Below, piece after piece: positions 13,429-21,388 of a stretch of DNA of 64,000 bases (positions are counted from its first letter, which is position 1; each line of letters begins with the position of its first letter). Origin of the DNA: Claveliimonas bilis. Its GTDB lineage: Bacteria > Bacillota > Clostridia > Lachnospirales > Lachnospiraceae. Under the pieces are notes generated by a model. That model was not told the DNA's origin. It did no database searches and saw only the letters and a program-made list of their open reading frames with translations. Location: contig NZ_AP024845.1 in assembly GCF_020892095.1 (NCBI RefSeq), forward strand, positions 1-64,000. Reading direction: 5' to 3'. The position numbers and the translations under genes are program-made.

Positions 13429-13440
13429 AATTAGGATTTA
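13429..13440 (-). repeat. Boundary 12-mer copy 7 (TAAATCCTAATT)
   Basis: It overlaps the stop codon of the membrane protein gene at 13438 and precedes the ribosome binding site of the next small gene. One base differs from the consensus. Confidence 0.75.
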
Positions 13441-13689
13441 TACACCGAATCCATTTGTTAATCCGATAAAAACTAAAATCATTCCTGCTATTCGTATTCC
13501 CTTTTTCACTTTTTCTTGTTCTAAATCTGTTATATTTATAGGATATACAGGGTTAATGAAAAAAACAAGACCTGTAAAAGCCCATGCAAGATTATAGTAT
13601 ATATCCTTAGCCAACCATAAAGAACTTATAAATCCCACAATAACCAAAGTCATAGTAACGATTATTTGCGTTCGGAAATTTATCCTCAT
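13438..13689 (-). CDS. Unrecognised small membrane protein
   Basis: An 83-residue protein with three predicted hydrophobic segments: IIVTMTLVIVGFISSLWLA, LAWAFTGLVFFINPVYPI, and IAGMILVFIGLTNGFGV. A short charged loop (DLEQEKVKKGIR) lies between the last two. No family recognised. The ATG at 13689 is chosen for AAGGAG 9 nt upstream; the open frame to 13713 runs back into repeat DNA. It is the first gene downstream of rlmH and is driven by the promoter of the rlmH-proximal repeat unit. Its stop codon lies in the boundary 12-mer. Confidence 0.6.
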   Translation of the reverse strand: MRINFRTQIIVTMTLVIVGFISSLWLAKDIYYNLAWAFTGLVFFINPVYPINITDLEQEKVKKGIRIAGMILVFIGLTNGFGV

Positions 13690-13734
13690 TTTCGACTTCT
13701 CCTTAAATTCCAATCTGTCGCGCCACTTTTCTTC

Positions 13735-13763
13735 ATTATACCATTCCTTTATTTCCCTGTCAT
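13735..13763 (-). promoter_or_regulatory. Repeat-borne promoter next to rlmH
   Basis: On the minus strand ATGACA (13758-13763), 17-bp spacer ending TGG, TATAAT (13735-13740), reading into the small membrane protein gene. Confidence 0.75.
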
Positions 13764-13781
13764 TTTATTTTCTACACATGC

Positions 13782-13814
13782 AAAAAGAGAGCAGAACATC
13801 ATCTGTCCACTCTC
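13782..13814 (-). terminator. Terminator after rlmH, within the repeat unit
   Basis: Minus-strand stem GAGAGTGGA / TCTGCTCTC, 10-nt loop, followed by TTTTT. Base changes relative to the copy at 9689-9716 keep the pairing (A-U or G-U at position 2, G-U or G-C at position 7). Confidence 0.7.
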
Positions 13815-13878
13815 TTACCAACCGTTTTACATGCCTTATTACTTCACACCATATCTCTCCCAAACGCAAAAACCGCCC

Positions 13879-14358
13879 TTACTTGTGATACGGCTCCCCA
13901 TTTATGATCCTGAATCCTCTGTATATCTGTTCCAATAGGATTACCCTCATCAGCTGATGCGGAAAAGTCATCCTGGAAAAGCTTAAAGCGAAATCAGAAC
14001 GGTCCAATACTGCCTTACCAAGGCCGATAGAGCCGCCGATCACAAAAGCAATGCTGCTCTTTCCCTGGATGCCAAGCGTCTCAATCTTGTCCGCCAGCTC
14101 TTCTGATGTCAGCATTTTCCCTTGGATTTCCAGTGTGATCACATACATATCATCTTTGATATTTTTCAAGATCCTCTCTGCTTCTTTCGCCCGTATTCCT
14201 TCCTCTACTGTTTCACTGGCCTGATCCGGCGTCTTCTCATCAGCTACTTCTATAATTTCCAGCCTGCAATATTTTCCCAATCTCTTCGCGTACTCTGCAA
14301 TAGCATCCTTTAGGTATTTCTCTTTTATCTTTCCAACGGAAATGATAGTTATTTTCAT
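13879..14358 (-). CDS. rlmH: 23S rRNA (pseudouridine-1915-N3) methyltransferase RlmH
   Basis: A 159-residue SPOUT-class methyltransferase that methylates pseudouridine 1915 in helix 69 of 23S rRNA. The full length is present: [20 protein letters not shown] at the start, the knotted SAM site [12 protein letters not shown], and the conserved end [20 protein letters not shown] to INGEPYHK. The final codons GAG CCG TAT CAC AAG TAA are the counterpart of the staphylococcal orfX/rlmH sequence used as SCC attachment site, and they are the part repeated through the accessory region. The gene itself is intact, as expected when insertion restores the 3' end. Confidence 0.95.
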   Translation of the reverse strand: MKITIISVGKIKEKYLKDAIAEYAKRLGKYCRLEIIEVADEKTPDQASETVEEGIRAKEAERILKNIKDDMYVITLEIQGKMLTSEELADKIETLGIQGKSSIAFVIGGSIGLGKAVLDRSDFALSFSRMTFPHQLMRVILLEQIYRGFRIINGEPYHK

Positions 14359-14440
14359 CCGGACTTTTCTCCTTCATTTTGGCATTTTCATACTCGTACT
14401 TTCATTATGTCTGCATGTAAGAACAGCTCTTACGTACAGA

Positions 14441-14476
14441 GAAAAACAGGAAGACCTTTTGATGGATCTTCCTGCA
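14441..14476 (-). terminator. Terminator of the nfnAB operon
   Basis: Minus-strand hairpin CAGGAAGATCC / GGTCTTCCTG with a short loop, followed by TTTTT. A second small hairpin, GTAAGAGCTGTTCTTAC, follows at 14416-14432. Confidence 0.8.
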
Positions 14477-14489
14477 TAGTTTATCTTGT

Positions 14490-15878
14490 CTATTTCTGTG
14501 ACAGCAGTTCATGGATTCCTTTTGCTCCTGCTTTTCCGGCTCCCATAGCAAGAATAACAGTCGCTGCTCCTGTTACGGCATCTCCTCCGGCAAATACACA
14601 TGCCTTGGAAGTCTGTCCGTTTTCTTCTTCTGCAACGATACATTTTCTTCTGTTGGTTTCCAGACCTTTTGTCGTGGAAGCAATCAACGGATTTGGCGAA
14701 GTACCCAGTGACATGATAACTGTATCTACTTCAATCTCATACTCTGATCCCGGAATTTCTACCGGACGGCGTCTTCCGGATGCGTCTGGCTCTCCCAGTT
14801 CCATCTTGATCACTTTCATGCCTTTTACCCATCCGTTTTCATCCACAAGAATTTCCTTCGGATTTGTCAGAAGATCAAAAATAACTCCTTCTTCTTTTGC
14901 ATGATGAACTTCTTCCACTCGAGCCGGAAGCTCTGCTTCGCTTCGGCGGTACACGATATGTACTTCAGCGCCGAGACGAAGTGCTGTTCTTGCAGCATCC
15001 ATAGCAACGTTTCCGCCTCCGATGACTGCTACTTTCTTACCTGCAGCGATCGGTGTATCGTAAGAATCATCAAATGCCTTCATTAAGTTGCTTCTTGTCA
15101 GATATTCATTGGCTGAAAATACGCCGTTTGCTGTTTCTCCCGGAATGCCCATAAACATAGGAAGGCCTGCTCCTGACCCGATAAAGACAGCCTCGAAATT
15201 TTCTTCTTCCATCAGCTGGTCGATCGTTGTTGACTTTCCGATCACAACGTTTGTCTCAAATTTCACACCCAGCTCTTTTACCTTTTCAATCTCCTTTTTT
15301 ACAACTTTTTCCTTCGGAAGACGAAATTCGGGAATACCATATACCAAAACGCCGCCAAGCTCATGAAGAGCCTCAAATACCGTTACATCGTAGCCAAGCT
15401 TTGCCAGGTCCCCTGCACAGGTAAGTCCGGATGGGCCGGAACCGATAACTGCGACCTTGTGCCCGTTCAGCTTTTCTGCCTTTTTCGGTTTAATATCGTT
15501 TTCCAGAGCATAATCTGCAACAAATCTTTCCAGTTTACCGATAGAAACCGGCTCCCCTTTAATTCCCCGAATACATTTGCACTCACACTGTGACTCCTGC
15601 GGACATACACGACCGCAGATAGCCGGGAGGGCAGAAGACTCTCCGATCACTTCATACGCGCCTTCAATGTCTCCTTCTTTTACTTTTGAAATAAATCCCG
15701 GAATATTAATGGAAACCGGACATCCCTGGATACATTTTGCATTCTTGCAGTTCAGGCAGCGTGCTGCTTCCTCCATAGCTTCCTCTTTATTATAGCCATA
15801 ACATACTTCTTCAAAATTTGTCGCTCTTACTTTTGCGTCCTGTTCTCTGACAGGAACTCTTTTTAACATATCAGCCAT
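14490..15878 (-). CDS. nfnB: NfnB-type / glutamate synthase small-subunit-like flavoprotein
   Basis: A 462-residue NADPH-binding flavoprotein of the GltD family. The N-terminus holds two cysteine clusters for [4Fe-4S] centres (ARCLNCKNAKCIQGCP and CGRVCPQESQCECKC). Then come an FAD-binding GSGPSGLTCAGDLAKLG site and an NADPH-binding GGGNVAMDAARTALRLGAE site. Alone it would be called a glutamate synthase beta chain. Directly upstream and overlapping by one base is an NfnA-like subunit, so the pair most likely forms NfnAB, which couples NADPH, NADH and ferredoxin by electron bifurcation. Its ribosome binding site GGAGGTGAT lies inside the last codons of nfnA. Confidence 0.85.
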   Translation of the reverse strand: MADMLKRVPVREQDAKVRATNFEEVCYGYNKEEAMEEAARCLNCKNAKCIQGCPVSINIPGFISKVKEGDIEGAYEVIGESSALPAICGRVCPQESQCECKCIRGIKGEPVSIGKLERFVADYALENDIKPKKAEKLNGHKVAVIGSGPSGLTCAGDLAKLGYDVTVFEALHELGGVLVYGIPEFRLPKEKVVKKEIEKVKELGVKFETNVVIGKSTTIDQLMEEENFEAVFIGSGAGLPMFMGIPGETANGVFSANEYLTRSNLMKAFDDSYDTPIAAGKKVAVIGGGNVAMDAARTALRLGAEVHIVYRRSEAELPARVEEVHHAKEEGVIFDLLTNPKEILVDENGWVKGMKVIKMELGEPDASGRRRPVEIPGSEYEIEVDTVIMSLGTSPNPLIASTTKGLETNRRKCIVAEEENGQTSKACVFAGGDAVTGAATVILAMGAGKAGAKGIHELLSQK

Positions 15879-16765
15879 TAGTTATCACCTCCGCAGTGGC
15901 CACATCCACCATGGTGGGTATCGCCTTCCTGTAATTTAAGTAATGCTCTTCCTTCCTGTGTCTTATACATCTGTTGTCTCTTCATCGCTTCATCGAAGTT
16001 TACCAGATGTCCGTCAAACTCCGGTCCGTCTACACAGGCAAATTTAATTTCATCTCCAACATGAAGGCGGCAGGCTCCGCACATTCCGGTACCGTCTACC
16101 ATGATCGGGTTCATGCTGACGATTGTTGGAATCTCCAGTTTCTTTGTCAGCAGACAGACAAATTTCATCATGATCATAGGCCCGATAGCTACACAGACGT
16201 CATATTTCTTTCCTTCATTTACCAGTTCTTCTACCATGGTTGTCACCATACCAGAATGTCCATAGGAACCGTCATCTGTGCAGGGATAATAATTTCCGGA
16301 AACTGCTTTCATCTCCTCTTCAAGGATCAACATATCCTTTGTCTTTGCTCCCACAATAACATCAGCATCTATTCCATGCTCTTTCAGCCATTTTACCTGG
16401 GGATATACCGGAGCTGCTCCGACACCGCCTGCAACAAACAGCATCTTTTTATTTTTCAGCGAATCCAGATCTTCGTGGACAAACTCTGAAGGACATCCAA
16501 GCGGTCCGGTAAAATCACGGAATGCATCGCCTTCTTTCAGATTTGTCATCTTTTCTGTTGAAGCTCCTACTGACTGGAATACAATTGTGATCGTGCCTGC
16601 TTCTCTGTCATAATCGCAGATGGTAAGAGGAATCCTTTCCCCTTTCTCATCTATTTTTACAATTACAAACTGCCCCGGCTCACAGTGTCTTGCAACACGA
16701 GGCGCTTCCACGTCCATAAGATAAATCTTGTCAGCCAGTTTTTCAGCCTTTACTATCTTGTACAT
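15878..16765 (-). CDS. nfnA: NfnA-type FAD/NAD-binding iron-sulfur subunit
   Basis: A 295-residue protein of the ferredoxin-NADP reductase superfamily, related to dihydroorotate dehydrogenase electron-transfer subunits. An FAD domain comes first (CEPGQFVIVKID..ERIPLTIC), then an NAD domain (KKMLFVAGGVGAAPVYPQVK), then cysteines for a [2Fe-2S] cluster (GTGMCGACRLHV..IKFACVDGP). Together with NfnB it would oxidise NADPH and reduce or oxidise NADH and ferredoxin, balancing redox in fermentation. An alternative name is sulfide dehydrogenase (SudA). It is the first gene of the two-gene operon and has a C-rich end (GGCGHCGGDN). Confidence 0.87.
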   Translation of the reverse strand: MYKIVKAEKLADKIYLMDVEAPRVARHCEPGQFVIVKIDEKGERIPLTICDYDREAGTITIVFQSVGASTEKMTNLKEGDAFRDFTGPLGCPSEFVHEDLDSLKNKKMLFVAGGVGAAPVYPQVKWLKEHGIDADVIVGAKTKDMLILEEEMKAVSGNYYPCTDDGSYGHSGMVTTMVEELVNEGKKYDVCVAIGPMIMMKFVCLLTKKLEIPTIVSMNPIMVDGTGMCGACRLHVGDEIKFACVDGPEFDGHLVNFDEAMKRQQMYKTQEGRALLKLQEGDTHHGGCGHCGGDN

Positions 16766-16792
16766 CTCGCTTCCTCCTAAATATTCATACTT

Positions 16793-16827
16793 ATTTTATA
16801 ATAATGCAATTGTGAACAAATATCAAT
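16793..16827 (-). promoter_or_regulatory. Promoter of nfnAB with a possible Rex half-site
   Basis: On the minus strand TTGATA, a 17-bp spacer and TATTAT stand just upstream of nfnA. The spacer region contains TTGTGAACAAATATCAA on the plus strand, which resembles a Rex box but with a spacing one base too short; this part is weak. Confidence 0.45.
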
Positions 16828-16904
16828 ATTTTCCCTAAATTTACAAAAAGATAATCAGTACCTATTGAAGAGTCATACATATCCATCTGCTTTTTCAGTA
16901 CTGC

Positions 16905-16948
16905 AAAACATGAGGCAGGTGCCTTCTCAAGCGCCTGCCTCATGTTTT
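16905..16948 (-). terminator. Terminator after the alcohol dehydrogenase gene
   Basis: Long hairpin AACATGAGGCAGG / CCTGCCTCATGTT with flanking A and T runs; it would also work in the other direction. Confidence 0.88.
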
Positions 16949-16956
16949 ATCGGCTT

Positions 16957-18138
16957 TTAGAAATCAACTTCTACACCGTAATATGTACATGTGAGCAGTT
17001 TTTCCATTGTAGCCGGATCGATAGAACGTGGATTGGAGCCTGTACATGCATCACCGACTGCCAGTTCCGCAATTTTGGCCACCTTTTCTTTAAATTCATT
17101 TTCATCAATTCCAAATTCTTTCAATGTCTTTGGAATATTCAATTTAACATTAAATTCATCAATCTTTTCACAGAGGCTGTTAATAAGTGCTTTTTCAGAT
17201 GTTCCATCCAGTCCCATGCGGCGGGCGATCTCTGCGTAACGTTTTGCAGCAACCGGATCTTTTGCATTGTACTTAATGACATATGGCAGGTAGATGGCAT
17301 TGGCACATCCATGTGGAATATGTCCGGTTGAAAATGCTGCACCTGTTTTATGGGCCATAGAATGAACAATACCAAGCAGTGCATTGGAAAACGCCATTCC
17401 AGCCAGACACTGTGCATAATGCATCTGCTCTCTTGCCTCCATGTTGCAGTTATAGGATGCCGGCAGATAATCCAGTACCATCTCTATTGCCTGCAAAGCA
17501 AGTGGATCTGTGAACGGTCCGTTCAGGGTAGATACATACGCTTCAATTGCATGTGTCAAAGCGTCCATACCCGTATAAGCCACCTGTTTTACAGGAAGTG
17601 CCGCTACAAGATCAGGATCAACGATAGCTACATCCGGTGTAATGTTAAAATCTGCAAGCGGATATTTTACACCTGTCTGGTAATTTGTAATAACAGAGAA
17701 AGCCGTAACTTCTGTAGCTGTTCCCGATGTGGATGGAATTGCAGCAAACTTTGCCTTTTGACGAAGTTCCGGGAAATTAAACGGTGTACACAAGTCTTCA
17801 AAGGATGTATCCGGATATTCATAAAATGCCCACATTGCCTTTGCTGCATCAATTGGAGAACCTCCGCCCATAGCCACGATCCAGTCCGGCTGAAAGCTTC
17901 TCATGACTTCTGCACCTTTCATAACTGTCTCTACAGAAGGATCCGGCTCAACACCTTCAAAAACCTCTACTTCCATTCCTGCTTCTTTCAGATAATCAAC
18001 CGCCTTATCAAGAAAACCCTGGCGTTTCATAGATCCGCCGCCTACAACAAGGATGGCTTTTTTCCCTTTCAGGTTTTTCAATTCCTCCAGACTGCCTTTT
18101 CCATGATAAATATCTCTTGGTAAACAAAATCTGCTCAT
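16957..18138 (-). CDS. Iron-containing alcohol dehydrogenase
   Basis: A 393-residue group III (Fe-ADH) enzyme that interconverts alcohols and aldehydes, probably in fermentation. The NAD(P) site VVGGGSMKRQG and MGGGSPIDAAKAM are present. Metal ligands are seen in DPDLVAALP / TGMDALTHAIEAY and the histidine pair GIVHSMAHKTGA..HIPHGCANAI. Closest in style to butanol dehydrogenase-like and 1,3-propanediol dehydrogenase-like enzymes; the substrate cannot be fixed. The start at 18138 is chosen for GGAG 9 nt upstream rather than the ATG at 18147. It stands alone between its own promoter and terminator. Confidence 0.88.
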   Translation of the reverse strand: MSRFCLPRDIYHGKGSLEELKNLKGKKAILVVGGGSMKRQGFLDKAVDYLKEAGMEVEVFEGVEPDPSVETVMKGAEVMRSFQPDWIVAMGGGSPIDAAKAMWAFYEYPDTSFEDLCTPFNFPELRQKAKFAAIPSTSGTATEVTAFSVITNYQTGVKYPLADFNITPDVAIVDPDLVAALPVKQVAYTGMDALTHAIEAYVSTLNGPFTDPLALQAIEMVLDYLPASYNCNMEAREQMHYAQCLAGMAFSNALLGIVHSMAHKTGAAFSTGHIPHGCANAIYLPYVIKYNAKDPVAAKRYAEIARRMGLDGTSEKALINSLCEKIDEFNVKLNIPKTLKEFGIDENEFKEKVAKIAELAVGDACTGSNPRSIDPATMEKLLTCTYYGVEVDF

Positions 18139-18179
18139 GTTTCGCATCTCCTTTTAAGATTGATAAAAATTTGTTGTTC

Positions 18180-18227
18180 CTGTTAATTATTTATCAATAT
18201 TATAACTCTCTATTTATGGACATGCAA
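18180..18227 (-). promoter_or_regulatory. Promoter of the alcohol dehydrogenase with a Rex-like operator
   Basis: On the minus strand TTGCAT, a 17-bp spacer and TATAAT (18199-18204). Just downstream, 18180-18197 reads CTGTTAATTATTTATCAA on the plus strand, close to the Rex consensus TTGTTAA-N4-TTAACAA. It sits over the transcription start, where a repressor would block. A wider inverted repeat, ATTGATAAA at 18159-18167 and TTTATCAAT at 18190-18198, overlaps it. Confidence 0.6.
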
Positions 18228-18254
18228 TAGTATTTTTAAAAAAAGGAGATAAAT

Positions 18255-19535
18255 TTAATAAACCAGTTCATAGTTCCTTGTAGTAACAGCTGTAAGCCTG
18301 CCTTTTCCATTAACGAGCACTGCCTTGAAAATCGTACTTCCCTGTGGCATGTCGATAGGTTCTGTATACTGCGTTGAGTTTTCTGTTGGATTACTTTTAT
18401 CTGTCGTATAATATGCCGTGTAACCTTCCGGAACCTGGATCACGATCTGTGTCGGTTCGTCATACTGTCCTGTCGATGGCGAAACTGCCGGGGCATCCTC
18501 AATAGGAAGTTCAACTGTGTATTCTTTTGTTTCAGCAAGGCTTGGAATCCCTTCTTTGTTCACGGAAATTGCCGATATCGTCGTTGTTCCTTCTGAAATC
18601 TGGATTGGTTCACTGTATTTCGTACTGGAAGTCGTCGGTTCTGTTCCATCTGTTGTATAATAGATTGCTTCTCCATCGGATTCCAGTGTCAGCTGCTGCA
18701 CATCCTCAAATACTTCTGAATCATCAAGGCTGAAGGAAGGCGCATCTGAAATATATTTACTTAAATCCTCACGCACACTGTCTTCGGCGTCCTCCAAAAT
18801 CACTGAAGCTTCCTGGGGCTGCTTGGTATCAATATAAAACTGAATGGCAGCTTCATAAATTTGTGATTCTGACGGATTACTGTCAATAGCATCAAGGAAC
18901 ATTTCCTCTGCTGTTTCCTGTTCATCCTGCGCCATATAAACATCCGCAAGACCGGTATATGCTTCCGCCCTTTCTGGTGATTTTTCTATTGCGTTCTTAT
19001 AATATCTTTCCGCCTCGTCATAATTTTTCTCTGACGCTGCCTTTTCTCCTTTCCGCACCTGTCCTGCATAGGAATTTTGATACAGAAAGAAGATACCTGC
19101 TCCTACTGCAACCAAAAACAGGATAAGCAAAATGATAATTTTTCTTCTAAGCTTTTTTTTCTTGGCTCTTTTCCTTTCTGCCTGACGTTTTCTTCTCTCC
19201 CTTTCCAACGCCGGGTCAACGGAAGTCCTTCCGGTTCTTCTTCCGGAAGATGTATTCCGCGTCAACGTATTTTCTCTGGAGTCTCTCCTCTCCCTTGCTC
19301 CATTTCTTTCTCTTTGCGCGGAACTTTTCCGCCTTCCCTGTATACTGGCTGTATGATATTCCTCATAATCATAGTCGTCCAAGGGACGTTCACTGCCATC
19401 AATTGCCCCTTTCACCTGTGCGGCAAGCACATCATCTAACGGATTATAGTCCGGCACAATCTGTACTTCTTCTCCGCACTCCGGGCAATACAGCTCCCCA
19501 GATGGGATTTCGCATCCGCAGTATCTGCATTTCAT
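18255..19535 (-). CDS. Zinc-ribbon, TPR and chitobiase-C-like repeat membrane protein
   Basis: A 426-residue protein. Residues 1-22 are a zinc ribbon (MKCRYCGCEIPSGELYCPEC). A charged linker follows, then one transmembrane helix near residues 133-152 (IIILLILFLVAVGAGIFFLY). Three TPR-like units come next (YDEAERYYKNAIEKSPERAE, YTGLADVYMAQDEQETAEEM), then two repeats of the chitobiase/hexosaminidase C-terminal type (IYYTTDGTEPTTSSTKYSEP and AYYTTDKSNPTENSTQYTEP). The zinc ribbon would be cytoplasmic and the rest outside. Function is not known. It is a single gene without operon partners. Confidence 0.8.
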   Translation of the reverse strand: MKCRYCGCEIPSGELYCPECGEEVQIVPDYNPLDDVLAAQVKGAIDGSERPLDDYDYEEYHTASIQGRRKSSAQRERNGARERRDSRENTLTRNTSSGRRTGRTSVDPALERERRKRQAERKRAKKKKLRRKIIILLILFLVAVGAGIFFLYQNSYAGQVRKGEKAASEKNYDEAERYYKNAIEKSPERAEAYTGLADVYMAQDEQETAEEMFLDAIDSNPSESQIYEAAIQFYIDTKQPQEASVILEDAEDSVREDLSKYISDAPSFSLDDSEVFEDVQQLTLESDGEAIYYTTDGTEPTTSSTKYSEPIQISEGTTTISAISVNKEGIPSLAETKEYTVELPIEDAPAVSPSTGQYDEPTQIVIQVPEGYTAYYTTDKSNPTENSTQYTEPIDMPQGSTIFKAVLVNGKGRLTAVTTRNYELVY

Positions 19536-19578
19536 CGTCCGATACCCCCTGTTAATTTATTCCGAAGTACGCCAACAA

Positions 19579-19603
19579 GGCAGGCATTCTCCCCCTGCCT
19601 GCC
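19579..19603 (-). terminator. Possible terminator after fhs
   Basis: Stem GGCAGGC / GCCTGCC about 90 bp after the fhs stop; only a weak T-rich tail (TTGTT) on the minus strand. Confidence 0.45.
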
Positions 19604-19690
19604 AAGTCGTGTATGATATTGTTTCTGGTTACTGTTTACTGATATTTTTTTTCCTATTCTGCCTGTCATTCGGGGCATATTCCTCTCTCC

Positions 19691-21361
19691 TTAGAACAGT
19701 CCTGTGATATTCCCCTCATCTGATACATCGATTCCATTTGCAGCAGGTACTTTTGGAAGTCCCGGCATTGTCATGATCGCGCCAGTTAAAGCAACAACGA
19801 ATCCGGCGCCGGCGCTCACATATACTTCGCGAATGTGTATATCAAAGTCCGTCGGCCTTCCGAGTTTTGTTGCATCGTCTGACAGTGAATATTGATTCTT
19901 TGCCATACAGACCGGAAGTTCGCCAAAGCCCATATTTTCAATTTTGGCAAGCTGTTTTTCCGCCGTCGGCTCGTAAATAACTCCTCTTGCTCCATAGATT
20001 TCTTTGGCGATTGTCTCAATTTTTTCTTTCAAAGATAATTCGTCTTTATATAATGGATGGAAATGACTTTCTTTCTTCTCCAGTGTATCCAGTACTTTTT
20101 CTGCCAGCTGAACACCTCCATCTCCGCCTTTCTCCCATACTTCAGAAAGAGCAAATTCACATCCTCTCTCTTCGCAGAAATGACGGATAAATTCGTTTTC
20201 AGCCTCTGTATCTGTCACAAAGGAATTGAGTGTTACGATAACAGGAACATCGTATTTCTGAATATTTTCAATATGTTTTTCAAGATTTACAATTCCTTTT
20301 GCAAGGGCTTCCAGATTTTCTTCTGAAAGTTTATCCTTTGCAACTCCTCCATTATACTTCAAAGCACGCACAGTTGCAACTAAAACTACTGCATCCGGAG
20401 AAAGTCCTGCTTTCCGGCACTTAATATCCATGAATTTTTCAGCTCCCAGATCTGCTCCGAATCCTGCCTCTGTGATCGTGATATCACTCAGTTTCAGCGC
20501 CATTTTTGTGGCACGTACACTGTTGCAGCCATGTGCAATATTGGCAAAAGGCCCTCCGTGAACCAAAGCCGGAGTATGTTCCAGCGTCTGAATCAAATTG
20601 GGTTTAATGGCATCTTTCAAAAGGGCGGTCATGGCTCCTGTGGCGTGAAGGTCATCTGCCGTAACAGGTTCGCCTTTGAAGTTGTAGGCTACAATGATTT
20701 TGCCAAGTCTCTTTTTCAGATCAAAAATATCATCAGCAAGACAAAGGATTGCCATAATTTCAGAAGCGACAGTGATGACAAAATGATCCTCTCTTACCAT
20801 TCCATCTGTCTTCTTCCCCAATCCTACCACTATATTTCTAAGAGATCTGTCATTCATATCCAGACAGCGTTTCCACACAACCTGTCTCGGATCAATACCA
20901 AGCTCATTTCCCTGCTGGATATGATTGTCCAAAAGCGCCGCCAAAAGATTGTTGGCGGATGTGATCGCATGGAAATCTCCAGTGAAATGCAGATTCAGAT
21001 CTTCCATCGGCACAACCTGAGCATATCCTCCGCCTGCTGCGCCTCCCTTGATTCCAAAACACGGTCCAAGAGATGGTTCTCTAAGGGCAATCAGCGCTTT
21101 TTTCCCAAGCTTTGCCATTGCCTGTCCAAGTCCGACTGTAGTGGTTGTCTTACCTTCCCCTGCCGGAGTGGGATTGATCGCTGTAACAAGAACCAGCTTC
21201 CCGTCTTTTTTATCCTTTATTTTTTCCCACAGTTCATCTGAAAGCTTTGCCTTATATTTGCCATAAAACTCCAGATCTTCCTCCTGAATCCCTATGGATG
21301 CTGCTACTTCTTTGATGTGAGCCATCTGCGCTTCCTGCGCAATCTGAATATCTGTTTTCAT
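19691..21361 (-). CDS. fhs: Formate-tetrahydrofolate ligase
   Basis: A 556-residue enzyme that makes 10-formyl-tetrahydrofolate from formate, THF and ATP, the entry of formate into one-carbon metabolism (and, in acetogens, the methyl branch of the Wood-Ljungdahl pathway). The ATP-binding loop [18 protein letters not shown] lies at about residues 66-83. Other family signatures are [20 protein letters not shown] and [20 protein letters not shown]. Length is typical. It follows the ftsK-type gene after 27 bp and is probably the last gene of the long minus-strand run. Confidence 0.95.
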   Translation of the reverse strand: MKTDIQIAQEAQMAHIKEVAASIGIQEEDLEFYGKYKAKLSDELWEKIKDKKDGKLVLVTAINPTPAGEGKTTTTVGLGQAMAKLGKKALIALREPSLGPCFGIKGGAAGGGYAQVVPMEDLNLHFTGDFHAITSANNLLAALLDNHIQQGNELGIDPRQVVWKRCLDMNDRSLRNIVVGLGKKTDGMVREDHFVITVASEIMAILCLADDIFDLKKRLGKIIVAYNFKGEPVTADDLHATGAMTALLKDAIKPNLIQTLEHTPALVHGGPFANIAHGCNSVRATKMALKLSDITITEAGFGADLGAEKFMDIKCRKAGLSPDAVVLVATVRALKYNGGVAKDKLSEENLEALAKGIVNLEKHIENIQKYDVPVIVTLNSFVTDTEAENEFIRHFCEERGCEFALSEVWEKGGDGGVQLAEKVLDTLEKKESHFHPLYKDELSLKEKIETIAKEIYGARGVIYEPTAEKQLAKIENMGFGELPVCMAKNQYSLSDDATKLGRPTDFDIHIREVYVSAGAGFVVALTGAIMTMPGLPKVPAANGIDVSDEGNITGLF

Positions 21362-21388
21362 TTCCCTTCCCGTCCTTTCCTTTGTTCT

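Larger units (their letters stand above)
13705..13899 (-). repeat. rlmH 3' end and the repeat unit joined to it (copy 5, presumed attachment site)
   Basis: The last codons and stop of rlmH, GAGCCGTATCACAAGTAAG on the minus strand (13878-13899), followed by GGCGGTTTTTGCGTTTGG and GATATGGTGTGAAGTAAT. The terminator (13787-13814), promoter (13735-13763) and a degenerate boundary motif (GACAGATTGGAATTT) come next. The same order occurs in copies 2 and 4. The part inside rlmH is the likely ancestral attachment site; the part beyond it would have come with the cassette. Confidence 0.82.

Noticed and set aside
5931-13440. The 12-mers as integron attC sites
   Set aside because: No paired inverted arms (GTTRRRY / RYYYAAC) or imperfect palindromes of attC size surround them, and no tyrosine integrase gene is present.
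5931-13440. The repeats as a CRISPR array
   Set aside because: Spacings of 0.2 to 3 kb filled with genes, and no cas genes.
16805-16825. A full Rex operator at the nfnAB promoter
   Set aside because: The two half-sites are one base too close and one is degenerate; kept only as a weak remark.
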